Below are positions 12,355-21,235 of a stretch of 64,000 bases of DNA, in pieces. A program made the translations under genes and the position numbers. The DNA comes from Podocnemis expansa (Eukaryota > Chordata > Testudines > Podocnemididae): positions 13,407,005-13,471,004 of the forward strand of contig ML682059.1 in the NCBI GenBank assembly GCA_007922195.1, read 5' to 3'. Numbering within the stretch: position 1 is the first letter of the stretch; the number at the start of each line of letters is the position of its first letter. The notes beneath the pieces are model-generated. The model was given only the letters and a program-made list of their open reading frames with translations, had not been told where the DNA came from and made no database searches.

Positions 12355-12673
12355 TTTTCTTTAAACGTCTTTTATGAGAAAGTAGTTAAAATAGATTTCA
12401 TCACCAAGTTAGTTGTGAAAGATAGCTAACCCTATCTGAAGGAAGTAATGAGCCGGACATAAGCTGAATTCTGCATTGCTGCCGTGGATGGTAAAAGGGA
12501 ACTAAAACAATGGCGGCTGTGTGCCACAGTTTATGCCTTGGCAAAGGACATTAATAAGCACAGGGTGAACACACTCCAACAGACGCTATTACTGAAAAAA
12601 AAAAATCAAATCAAATCTTGTGCAAAAGGTGCACATGCACCTACAGTGGGATCCAGACAGACACATACTTAGA

Positions 12674-13080
12674 AAAACAAACAAGGTACTTTAAAGACTA
12701 ACAACTTTATTTATCACACGACCTTTTGTGGAAGAAAATCCTACTATGTCAGATGCTTAAAGATGGAGAGCTTACAGAATGGGAGGAAAACAAATGCAGG
12801 AGAGTGCAAGTCATGGGATCAAGTCAACTGTTATAGCAAATTGATGCAGTTGTTTAGAGTCAAACAGTAGACAACAGTATATTAGGAGGGAAGTAAGAGG
12901 AAAAGGAAAGCAGAAGTATCTATTGTAATACAGATAAAAAATGAAGTCTCTATTTAACCATAAACTGAGGGTGTCAAATCTGCATATGAATTGCAAGTCT
13001 GCAGTTTCTCTTTGAAGCTTTGATTTGTTATCCATTTGCATAAGTGCGGCTATTAATCTAAGTACAGTGACAAATTATCT
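12674..13080 (-). mobile_element. Penelope-like element, copy A (3' part)
   Basis: On the minus strand the coding end reads KLQRETADLQFICRFDTL then LNRDFIF. This is the end of the GIY-YIG endonuclease region of Penelope-like elements (pattern RETAELELIxRFNTLxxGLNxDxxF). After a UTR comes the tail with the 'gcatctgac..gtaggattttcttccac' block and the end block 'gttagtctttaaagtacctt'. It is truncated at its 5' side at about 13080, where copy B begins in the opposite direction. Confidence 0.75.
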
Positions 13081-13192
13081 GTAAAGACATACTTATGCAA
13101 ATGGTTAACAAATCAAAGCTTCAAAGAGAAACTGCAGAATTGGAATTCATATGCTGATTTGACACCCTCAGCTTAGGGATAAATAGAAATGG

Positions 13193-13435
13193 AAGTTCCA
13201 AAGGAGCAGCCATGTTAGTCTAGTTCAGTCAAACAAACAAGGTGTCCTGTGGCACTTAAAGACTAACAAATTTACTTATTGCATGGGCTTTCATGGGAGA
13301 AAATCCCTCTTCGTCAGATGCTTTGAAATCATCAAAGCATCTGATGAAGTGGGATTTTCTCCCGTGAAAGCCCATGCAATAAATAAATGTTAGTCTTTAA
13401 GTGCCACAGGACTCCTTGTTTGCTTTACAAACTGA
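13193..13435. repeat. Penelope-tail fold-back (inverted repeat) nested in copy B
   Basis: The left arm (about 13230-13329) and right arm (about 13332-13428) are near-perfect reverse complements. Each is the Penelope tail: aaacaaacaagg, 'gtgtcctgtggcacttaaag', 'gcatgggctttcatgggag'. They meet at a palindromic centre 'gctttgaaatcatcaaagc' at 13330. The left arm extends farther, to the terminal 'gttccaaaggagcagccatg'. A hairpin with roughly 100-bp arms would form. Confidence 0.85.
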
Positions 13436-13530
13436 AGGGTCCCCCCCCCATCACAATAGGTAATTCTGCTTTCCTTTTCCCCCCCTCACCTCCCTTCCTC
13501 TACCCTGTTGTCCACTGTTTGAATCTAAAC

Positions 13531-13746
13531 CAGTGTTTCCTAACCAGTGCGCCATGGCACACAGGTATGCCCTGAGCTCTGAGCAGCTGTGCCACAAAAT
13601 TTTTTGAAAAATTACTCAAAGAGTCTGGATTGGTTCATTGGCTGATGAATATTCATGAGTTCATTTGGAAACCAGATGGTGGTGTGCCTCAAATTAATTA
13701 AAGGTAGCAAGGTATGCCACAGCAGAGAAAATGTTGGGAACCACCG
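13531..13746. mobile_element. hAT-type non-autonomous element with perfect 8-bp TSD
   Basis: Ends CAGTGTTTCCTAACC and GTTGGGAACCACCG, inverted. The flanking 8-mers atctaaac at 13523-13530 and 13747-13754 are identical. The 216 bp body has 'gcgccatggcacac' and 'ggtatgccacagcag' near the ends and no ORF. It interrupts Penelope copy B. Confidence 0.9.
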
Positions 13747-13798
13747 ATCTAAACAACTGCATCAATTTGCTCAAACAGCCTGAACTGTTCCTATGACT

Positions 13799-14065
13799 AG
13801 AGCCCTGCACGGATACAAATACGTGGATCCGTATCCAATCTGCAGCTGCAAGAAATGGTCTGCGGATATCCATGCTGTATCCATGGATGCAGATATCTGC
13901 AGATATCCCCATATTTGCAGGGCTCTAGCTCTGTGAAGATAGAAATACGTGGACCTGTATCCAATCTGCACCCGCAAGAAATGGTCCGTGGGTATCCATG
14001 TTGTATCGGCAGATGCGGATATGATGCAGATATCTGCAGATATCCGCATATTTGCAGGGCTCCAC
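13799..14065. mobile_element. Dimeric short inverted-repeat element
   Basis: Two direct copies of a unit of about 125 bp (shared blocks 'gtatccaatctgca', 'gcaagaaatggtc', 'tgcagatatctgcagatatc', 'atatttgcagggctc') form one element with ends agagccctgcac / gcagggctcc. Flanks ctatgact (13791-13798) and ctgtgact (14066-14073) agree at 7 of 8 bases and fit a hAT-type target duplication. It lies inside Penelope copy B. Confidence 0.65.
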
Positions 14066-14259
14066 CTGTGACTTACACTTCCCTGCATTGATTCTCCTCT
14101 CATTCGTCTGTACTCTTCATCTTCAAGCAGCTGATGAAGTGGGATTTTTCTCCCACAAAAGCTCATGCGATAAATAAATTTATTAGTCTTTACAAGGAGT
14201 CTGGTGGCACTTTTTTGTTTTGCTTAACTAGACAAACATGGCTACCCCTTTAAAACTTG

Positions 14260-15190
14260 TTATCATGCTTAAAGAAATTGCTCTGTGTAGAATTTACCAC
14301 TTGACAGGAAAAAATTTCCAATTGCCCTGAGGTAGTAAATTTTTCAATCTCTGCTTAAAAGCATCACTCCTAAAATGCCTGGTCTATACATCATACTACA
14401 GTGTGACACTTTCTACCTAGGGCATGGAAGCCTTAGTAAGAAAGCCTGAGGAATATGCTGTAAGTAGTATTTACAGAGAAAAATGAAGCTTCACTTTGCC
14501 AGGTTTTTATTACTAAACAAACATAAAAAGCAACTAAAAGCAGTTGCCACACTTTAAAAGGACAATGTCAAGCAAGAACTAGGCCAATTTTAGGTTTGTA
14601 AGTTTTGTAAAAGCCTACTATTTAAGAAATAGTCCACTTAATTAAATTCTAATAGCAATGGTTGTATCTGAGCAAATAAGAATTCCTCTGTACTACTAGC
14701 AACTGAAACATTTCAATAGGTCAGGTTCTTTTCACACAAAATTCCACCAATTAAAAGAAAGATATGAATAGAGATCGATATAGCTGAAGAGGTGCGAAAG
14801 GTCATGTGGATGCTTAAAACACTAAGTAAATATTAAACAGATTTTGTATGGGAAGTCGATTAGAAACAGGATTAAAAACACTAAACACGAGGTTGTCTAC
14901 ACAACCTTTTGCACTGATTTATAAACAGATTTAGTTAAAGTGGCTAACTTGTGTTTAGACAAAGCTTTAGTGAAAGAACACCTGACCATTAAACTGGGCA
15001 GACAGTAGTCTGTTTCCTTTCTGTTTTTTTCTGCTGCAACAAAACCTAAAGTAATTCTGGAAAATTGTGCTTACAGGATGCTTGTGGTGCTGGTAAAGCA
15101 TTTTTTAAAACCAGAAGCTGATCTGACCAAAGTCTTAAAAACTGATTGACACCAAAAGTGTCAAAACTCCCATGTTATAAGAATCTTAAG
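14260..15190. other. Unique AT-rich intronic DNA
   Basis: No repeat family, exon or RNA gene was recognised. Confidence 0.5.
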
Positions 15191-15200
15191 TTCTTTACCA

Positions 15201-15375
15201 CAGTGCTTCTCAACTTTCTGCAGGTCGCGACACACTTGGCAGCAAGCACAGCCCTACAGGATACACCAGCCCCCTGCTCCCCCAAAGCAGAACCCAGCAC
15301 TCCTAGTTTTCCATGACAGACCTACAATTATGCGGAGACACAATAATGTGTCCCGACATCGAATAAAAACTGCTG
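15201..15375. mobile_element. hAT-type non-autonomous element with perfect 8-bp TSD
   Basis: Left end CAGTGCTTCTCAACTTTCTG and right end GAATAAAAACTGCTG (inverted, diverged). Identical 8-mers ctttacca flank it at 15193-15200 and 15376-15383. The 175 bp body contains 'ggtcgcgacacacttggcag' and no coding capacity. Confidence 0.88.
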
Positions 15376-15383
15376 CTTTACCA

Positions 15384-16950
15384 TATCCACTGGTGCAAAA
15401 TTAACCACACAATAATGTTACCAAAAAAAGATTCTCTCTTCCTAAAGGAGACTGATCATTTTAATTTTTAATTCTAGTAGACAAGTTTAATAAGCAACTC
15501 TGGTCACGTGAGCAATTTGAGATTGAACTTTAAAGAAAATTCTCAGTTGTAAACATTCATGTCAACAACCTAATTTAGACTTGAAGCATTTACATCAGAA
15601 AATATTAACCACCCGATTTCCATGACTATGCCCCCCTGCCAGCAATTCACAGCGAGAATTATTTCTGGGGGAGGGGAGTAAGGAGGAATATACTGAATAC
15701 TTCTGAAAATCTGGCCACAAAAGTCTCCGGGACTAGTTTAAATATAAAGCAGAAATGCAATTTTTTTTATGCCTAAGTTAACACCACTCACACTTGTCAA
15801 GGAAAAATGGCTACTTGTCTTGAAGTAGTGGTGCCTCATAATGTTGAATGCTCTCTCTGATAAGAAGCCAAACTTTTCTAAATTAAAACCTATTGTAGAG
15901 GAAAAAGAACTCCCGTACGCACGCACGCACACACACACCTCCGAATACAAAAGCTATATTTTGATACATAATAAGTTTGTAGACAAACCGGTCATTTTAT
16001 TACCTAGCCTCCCACACCACCACACCCCCCAAATAATAAGCATACCCTATGCTTCTATAAAAACACAGCAGTAGAAATATCACTAAACTGTCCATCCCAC
16101 TTTGATATTTAAAGATGTTACACTAACAGTTCACATTTCCCGAGGGCAACTGTGGCACCAGAGGTTGCCACAGGATTCTTGTTGATTTAACAGTTTGGTT
16201 AAAAATCAGGCCTTTTCACTGAAACTGATAATTCTCTGTAGATACACCAGTGCACATCCCCTGCCTAGGCTGCCTGCAAGAATTCACGAGAGGCTTGACG
16301 CCAGTTTATACTACCATATTAAACTACACTAGCTAAGCGCCACTTCATGAGTCCACACTGAGAGTTAACACGGCACCAAGCCTGATGGCTCTGGTACAAT
16401 TAAGGTAAGTTGTATCGAGAGCAGTCTTTTATGTCTTTGTTCCTACCCTCCAGACTGTTACAAAAACTTAAATTGAATATTTCATGCACCTTATGGTCCA
16501 TATTACCTGACTAAATAGTTATAACTTGCAATCAACAGATTTCTCTCATCCTTGATGTTTTCCTCTATTAGACACTTACTCAAAAATACTACTGCTTCCA
16601 AACTAGAGTTAAAGCATATGTTGTTCTGGCTAAAAAGTTCCACTTTACAAAGGAGTACAATGGATACTAAAGTTTAGTACACTGACTGAACAGCTGCAGC
16701 ACTCCAACTTCTCACTTACACCCAACTTTTCACAGTAATTTTGACGTGTATGATAAACCTCATCAAAGCTCTGAAGACCTGCACTTGGTTGACCCTATTG
16801 ATTTTCTTAAAAGTTATTTTCACATGCTGTGGACCAATAAACAGCCCATTAAAAAAAACCTTCAAGTTCAATTCTTTCCCACCAATCCAGAAGTCTACAA
16901 AAATCACAAGTTACTTTGAACGCACAGGCAGCACTGAACCCAAAGCATTG
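15384..16950. other. Unique intronic DNA
   Basis: AT-rich with a short CG/CA dinucleotide stretch near 15918-15938. Open frames at 15841-16074 (plus) and 16741-17121 (plus) are not protein-like. No repeat was recognised. Confidence 0.5.
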
Positions 16951-16958
16951 ACTACAGG

Positions 16959-17132
16959 CACCGTTCCCTCTAAGCCGTGCACGTGTGCGTGCGCACACCG
17001 GTCACGAAACCTGTGCACACACCAAAATAAAGTGCGCACAAAAAAATTCAATAGTGCTCATAAAGAAATGTTTTTGTGCACACAAAGAAATTGTTTGCGC
17101 ACACAGTCTACGAGTAGTTAGAGGGAACATTG
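16959..17132. mobile_element. hAT-like element of the GTTCCCTCTAA family
   Basis: Bounded by caccgttccctctaag and ttagagggaacattg, an inverted pair matching the element at 40885-41078, which has a clear target duplication. Here no exact duplication is seen next to the ends. Internally it has alternating purine/pyrimidine DNA (gtgcacgtgtgcgtgcgcac) about 650 bp downstream of the CTNNAL1 start codon. Confidence 0.65.
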
Positions 17133-17644
17133 ATTAAAAAGAGAGTTACTATCTTTGGATATGACTGAGAAGCTAGTGAAGGCAACAGTAAAGGTCAGAG
17201 CACGCTACTCCACAGCCTGCTAAACAAACAAGGAGATTGGCGGCACTTTCACAGACCGGCAGCAGCTTTTTGGGAGGGGGACCGCTAGCCTCTGAGGAAG
17301 CGGGATCCTCCCCCCAAAGCCGCAGCGCTGAATAAAGGGGTTAGGCTAGAAAAGCGCCAGCGACTCGCTGTTTGTGTCGCGGGACCGCTGAGGCCGGGCA
17401 GCGCTGCCCCGGCCGGGGTGGCGAGGAGGAAAACGCCGAGAAGGGGAAACGTTTCCAAAAAGGCCGCTGGGGCTTCCCGCGCTGCCGGATTTTCCATCCC
17501 ACCTTCGCAACTTCCCGCCGGCGGGATCTCACCTCCTTATGTAACCGGCCCCGCCGCAGCCCGCCAGCGCCTGTGTGCGCGGCGCCGGGAGCCCGCGGCC
17601 CAGACCCCGCTCGCCCCAAACTTTGCCCGGCCGCGCCGCGATTT

Positions 17645-17650
17645 CTACCT
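17645..17650 (-). other. 5' splice donor of CTNNAL1 exon 1
   Basis: On the minus strand the exon ends CAG at 17651-17649 and the intron opens GTAGAA from 17648. The junction falls in phase 0, directly after the conserved LLPLVSQ peptide, where the known protein continues in exon 2. Confidence 0.85.
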
Positions 17651-17774
17651 GCGACACCAGCGGGAGCAGCGTCTGCTCCACCGAGCGCGTGCGGATCTCC
17701 AGCCCCGCGTCCGCCCCCAGCCCCGAGGAGGAGGAGGAGGAGACGCCGCTGCTGCTGCACGGGGACGTGGCCAT
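17649..17774 (-). CDS. CTNNAL1: CTNNAL1 (alpha-catulin) exon 1, coding part
   Basis: The 42 codons begin MATSPCSSSGV, pass through a serine run encoded by a GAG/CTG-type trinucleotide tract, and end with GLEIRTRSVEQTLLPLVSQ. From memory this last stretch matches the end of exon 1 of vertebrate CTNNAL1, a vinculin/alpha-catenin relative that acts as a cytoskeletal and Rho-pathway scaffold; the human form differs by K for R after GLEI. The start is chosen for its strong context (cccgccATGG) and its position in the CpG island. The exon ends CAG followed by GTAGAAAT, a good 5' splice site, in phase 0. Translation past the donor gives no family similarity, which supports splicing there. The N-terminal serine tract is not conserved and may vary in length. 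The remaining exons must lie on the minus strand beyond the left edge. This is the only host coding exon I can support. Confidence 0.9.
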
Positions 17775-18027
17775 GGCGGGAGCGAGCCGCGGCCGCCCGG
17801 CGCCCTCGCCTCAGAGTCCGGCCCGCGCGCCGCCCCCCGCGCGAAGCCACGCCCCCCGGCCGCGCGAGTGAGGCGGGAAGCGGCGCGCGGGCTCCGCACG
17901 TCGCCTCACACCTGCCCGCGCGCGCGCCGCTTCTTCCTCCCCTCAGGCCTGGCTGCGCCTCCGCCTTCACACCCCGGCCACAGAGCCCGCCCCCAGCCGC
18001 TCCACGGCAGCCGGGATTGGCTCCCAG

Positions 18028-18145
18028 CGAGGGGGATTCTCTCCCACCAAAGCTCACGCGCAAAATAAATCTGTCAGTCTTAAAGTGCCACACGACTCGT
18101 TGGTTTTTTTGCTGGACCAGACTCACGCGGCTGTCCGGCTGGAAA
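18028..18145 (+). mobile_element. Penelope-type 3' tail beside the CTNNAL1 promoter
   Basis: Contains 'gggattctctcccaccaaag', 'aataaatctgtcagtctta', 'aagtgccacacgactcgttg' and a C-rich version of the end block (gactcacgcggctgtcc). It abuts the CpG island, roughly 250 bp upstream of the start codon. The same block order as the full tail at 14.1 kb identifies it. Confidence 0.75.
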
Positions 18146-18484
18146 TTGGAAAGCTGACCGGCTTGCAAAATTGGGAGGGGTGTTTTGTTTGGGGGGAGAT
18201 GCTGGCAGGCAGGGGAAGAAAGAGGCACTGGGGGCGGGATCTGAGCCGGAGAGCGAGCCACGGAGGAGAGTGAAGGCGAGCGGAGCTGGGAGTCCTGGTG
18301 AGAAGGACCTGGGAAAAGCTAGGGCAAGCTTGGGGGTGGTTTAATGTCTTAAAGAAGAGAGAAGCAATGGCAGTGTCCTGAGAGCAGCAGTGCCCTCAAG
18401 CAACAAGCCCCCACAGCCCCTTCTGGGTATTCCTTCCCCTGGCTAGGTTCACAGGTGGCCTTGCTCTGCAAGTCAACAAATCAA

Positions 18485-18590
18485 ATCATAGGGCTGGAAG
18501 GGACCTCGTGAGATCATCGTGAGATCTAACTCCCTGGGAATTGAACCCTGGACCTTCTGCATGTTAAGCAGAGGTAACTTGAGGAAATGC
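18485..18590 (-). repeat. CR1-tailed tRNA-derived SINE fragment
   Basis: On the minus strand it reads ctgcttaacatgcagaaggt followed by 'ccagggttcaattcccaggg', i.e. an anticodon-stem-like hairpin and a tRNA B-box, then 'gaggtcccttccagccctat', the CR1 3' tail. This is the layout of the reptilian polymerase III SINEs that borrow a CR1 tail. The 5' half of the tRNA part is missing. It is not a functional tRNA gene because no acceptor stem or D-arm is present. Confidence 0.6.
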
Positions 18591-18607
18591 CCCAAACAGG
18601 CTTCCTT

Positions 18608-19585
18608 TTGGTGCTGTTAAAGCAAATCACAGAAACTGGAAGGGACCTTGAGAGGTCATCCAGTCCAGTCCCCTGTAAAACTCATGGCAGCACCAAGCAC
18701 CCTCTTAAACCATCCCTGACAGGTGTTTGTCTAACCTGCTTTTAAACACTTCCAATGGTGGAGCTGCCGCAACCTGCCTTAGGCAACTCATTCCGGTGTT
18801 TAATCACCCTGACAGTTAGGAATTTTTTCTAATGTCCAACCTAAACCACCCTTGCTGTAATTTAACCCCATTGCTCCTTGTCCTATCGTCAGCAGTTAAG
18901 GGGAACAATTTTTCTCTCTCCCCCATGTAGCAACCTTTTAGATACTTGAAACTATTATCATGTCCCCTCTCATTCACATCTTTTCTAGACTAAACAAACT
19001 CAGCTTCCAATCTTCCCTCATAAGTCAAATGTTTCACACCACTAATCATTCATGTTGCTCTTTTCTGGACTTCCTCCAGTTTATCCACATCTTTCCTGAA
19101 ATGAGGCACCCAGAACTGAACTCAGTACTCCAATTGAGGCCTAATCAGGGCGGAGTAGAGTGGAAGAATTACTTTTTGTGTCTTACTTAAAATACTCCTG
19201 TTAATACACCCCAGAATGGTGTTTGCTTTTTTTTGGCAAGAGTATTACGCTGTTGACTCACGTTTAGTTTGTGGTCCACTATGACACCCAGATCCCTTCC
19301 ACAGTACTCCTTCCTAGGCAGTCATTGCCCATTTTGTATTTATACAATAGATAGCTCTTTCCTAAATGGGCTACTTCATATTTGTCTTTATTGAATTTTA
19401 TTCTGTTTACCTCAGACCATTTTACCAGTTTGTCCAAATCATTTAAAATTGTGAACCTATACTCCAAAGCACTTGCAGCCCCTCCAAGCTTGGTATCATT
19501 GGCAAACTTTATAAGTGTACTCTCTGTGCCATCATCTAAATCATTGATAAAAATATTGAACAGAACTGGACCTAGTCTAAATTTA
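18608..19585 (-). mobile_element. CR1 LINE, 5'-truncated
   Basis: The full 3' half of a CR1 element lies inverted. The 3' end 'aaactggaagggaccttgag' is at the left, followed by the remains of the ORF2 C-terminal region, ending at about 19585 in the reverse transcriptase domain. Stop codons and frameshifts interrupt ORF2. It ends abruptly at the right, as expected for 5' truncation during target-primed reverse transcription. Confidence 0.9.
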
Positions 19586-19593
19586 AGAATCAA
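19279..19593 (-). pseudogene. CR1 reverse transcriptase fragment with altered catalytic box
   Basis: The 104-codon frame begins near LGPVLFNIFINDLDDGTE, the RT segment just before the active site. The catalytic box reads KFANDTKLGG where functional CR1 has FADDT, so the first aspartate of the pair is Asn (codons GCC AAT). The continuation LDKLVKWSEVNRIKFNKDKY matches the family. CR1 ORF2 supplies RT and an AP-like endonuclease for retrotransposition; only this RT piece is open here, and it should be inactive. Confidence 0.88.
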
Positions 19594-19619
19594 GCACCAG
19601 GATAGGCAGAGAGTGATTT

Positions 19620-19935
19620 AAAGGATCAAAGTGACCAGCACCAGGGTCAGCAACCCAAAATATAAAAGGAACCATTTTTAAAAATTCCTTCAATAACCAA
19701 GGGTTTTGAGAGCCACTGGGCCAGGGCACCTTCCGCAGGTTCCCATGGTGGGGGGAGACCACAGAACGAGAAGTGGGCACCCCACAGGGTCCCCCAATGA
19801 CATGGGGGAGCAGATCCAAAAGCAAGCCACCTGCATAGTCTCCCAGTGACGGGGGGCCCGGAGTTGCACGGGGGAAACCGAAGAAACTCTGGCAGCTCTG
19901 GACTCACAGGATGCAGACCTCTGTCATAGCATTAT
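19620..19935. repeat. hAT-like GC-rich fragment
   Basis: Begins near 'agggtcagcaacccaaaat', resembling a hAT terminal sequence, and continues into GC-rich DNA ('agtgacggggggcccggag'). No right end or target duplication was found. Confidence 0.3.
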
Positions 19936-20129
19936 GCTGGAGTGGACTCACCTGATTACATTACATTTGCATTTATCATAGAAATGATATTTGAATAACA
20001 ATAAAAAAGGCACAGACTCATCTAAAGTGGCTCCGTGCATGTTCCAGGATTTCTTAATGTTCTACTATCCTCTACTTTAACATGAAAAGATTTGCACTGT
20101 GTGATAGAGTGCCTATTCCTCACGGGCAT

Positions 20130-20765
20130 AGAAACAAACAAGGAATCTTGTGGCGCTTTAGGCTACGTCTACACTGGCAATTTAGTTTGAATTAAGGAGC
20201 CTTAATTCGAACTAAATTAGTCCCTGCCTGCACTGGACTTTCATTAAGTTGAATTAAGAAATTCATTAATTCAACTTAATGAAAGCTTAGTTTGACTTAA
20301 TAAGAACCAATTGTTAGTTCTAACTAAGCCTTAATTTGACTCCTCAGTTCAAACTAAGGACAGTGTAGACTTGGATTAACCCTTAATTCAACTTTATTAA
20401 GTTTGAATTAATGGCAGTTAGGTCGAGTTAACAAAGTCGACTAAGTCGACTTTAAGTCAACTTAGTCCAAGTTGTTAATTCCACTTAATAAAGTTGAGGT
20501 TAGTTTGAATTAAGCTTGAATTTATTAGTTCGAATTAACAAATTCAACCTAACTTTTTCCAGCGTAGACATAGCCTGAAAGACTAAATAATTTATTGGAT
20601 GAACTTTCATGGGAGAAATCCCACTTTGTCAGATGCTTGAAGATGAAGTGCCTTACGAAGTGGCATTCCCTCCCATGAAAACTCATGGTAAATCAATTTG
20701 TTAATCTTTAAAAGTGCCACAAGACTCCCTGTTTGTTTTGCTGAACTATCCCCTTGGAACTTGTC
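20130..20765. repeat. Penelope-tail fold-back split by a MITE
   Basis: The left arm is an inverted tail (aaacaaacaaggaatcttgt, then 'gactaaataatttattgg', 'gggagaaatcccactttgtc'). The right arm is a direct tail (about 20645-20765: 'ttaatctttaaaagtgccac', 'actccctgtttgttttgctg', 'ccccttggaact'). The centre is near 20645. The left arm is interrupted at 20161-20575 by a Harbinger-like MITE. The arrangement is the same as the fold-back at 13193-13435. Confidence 0.8.
20161..20575. mobile_element. Harbinger-like MITE made of stacked hairpins
   Basis: Terminal inverted repeats are GGCTACGTCTACACTGG and its imperfect inverse (ccagcgtagacatagcc). The insertion falls in tta: tta at 20158-20160 and tga at 20576-20578, a 3-bp target (TTA/TAA type) as used by PIF/Harbinger elements, with one later mutation. 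Removing the element restores the Penelope tail gcgctttaaagac. The 415 bp interior is a series of hairpins, including a perfect 20-bp stem (20238-20257 with 20266-20285) and a 19-bp stem with one mismatch (20179-20197 with 20200-20218). No ORF is present. Confidence 0.85.
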
Positions 20766-21235
20766 AGGCATAAAAACTGTTCTTCTTCGAGCGCTGCTCA
20801 GACACATTCAGTAATAGGTGTGTCCGTGCCGCAGCACACGATTGGTCGGAAACCTTTTTGCCTTAGCCTGTCAAAACAGGGCTGGCAGCCACCGCCCCCT
20901 GCCCAACTGTGGCTATATATGTGACCACCACCCTGCCTCTGGTGCCTAAGCGAAGCCCATCTGGTCACCGACCACTCTATCTGTTGGTCCTTCAAACTGC
21001 AGACCATTAAGGACAGAGAGCAAAGGCACTGTGCATTGGCCTCGGAGCAGGTGCGGCAGCCTACCCCCAAAGCTTCGGGGCTTCCCTCGGCACTGAGTGC
21101 CAGCTCGGCACCAGACCTTCCTGGAGCCACTCTCAAGGGTGAAAGAAGACAAGCTTGGTACCGGTGTCAGTACTGAAGCATTGGCACCACTCTATGGCCC
21201 CCATCTGGGGATCACCTTAGGACCTTCAAGAGCTG

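Larger units (their letters stand above)
8600..12360 (-). mobile_element. Degraded DIRS-like retroelement, copy 1
   Basis: This minus-strand element reads from about 12.36 kb down to about 8.6 kb. Its gag start region lies at 12034-12354, further gag at 10494-11410, and a reverse transcriptase remnant at 8600-9060. Gene order (gag then RT) fits DIRS-type tyrosine-recombinase retroelements, which are common in reptile genomes. Many stops and frameshifts are present. No recombinase and no terminal inverted repeats were found, so both edges are approximate. Two hAT-type elements are nested inside (9089-9277 and about 9767-10602). Confidence 0.7.
13081..14258 (+). mobile_element. Penelope-like element, copy B, carrying three nested insertions
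   Basis: Starts with the same coding stretch as copy A (plus-strand bases 'aaagcttcaaagagaaactg'). Its UTR resumes after each insertion: fold-back at 13193-13435, hAT at 13531-13746, dimeric element at 13799-14065. The final tail runs from 'agctgatgaagtgggatt' to 'acatggctacccctttaaaa' near 14254. Aligning it to copy A by eye shows that each insertion cuts otherwise continuous sequence. Endonuclease coding is only a short broken remnant. Confidence 0.75.
1..17648 (-). other. CTNNAL1 intron 1 (partial, inferred)
   Basis: Everything downstream of the exon 1 donor on the minus strand is inferred to be intron 1. I looked for the conserved exon 2 peptide that follows LVSQ in the known protein (beginning ITTLINHK) and did not find it by eye. 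The intron is therefore probably longer than 17.6 kb. It is filled with the transposons listed separately plus unique AT-rich DNA. Confidence 0.6.
17290..18010 (-). promoter_or_regulatory. CpG island / promoter of CTNNAL1
   Basis: About 0.7 kb is very rich in G+C and in CpG (runs of CGCG, GCCGCC, GGGGCGG-like boxes), unlike the AT-rich DNA on both sides. It covers the exon 1 start codon at 17774. The transcription start is expected between about 17780 and 18010 on the minus strand. No TATA box was seen, as is usual for CpG-island promoters. The many long overlapping open frames here on both strands (for example 17341-18261 minus and 17372-18157 plus) result from stop-codon scarcity in GC-rich DNA. 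Confidence 0.75.

Noticed and set aside
17341..18261. Long frames of 306, 261 and 216 codons over the CpG island.
   Set aside because: They are Ala/Arg/Pro/Gly-rich products of GC-rich DNA and run through the exon 1 splice donor and a Penelope tail.
18540..18590. Possible tRNA gene (B-box and anticodon-like hairpin).
   Set aside because: No D-arm or acceptor stem, and it passes into a CR1 tail; it is a SINE fragment.
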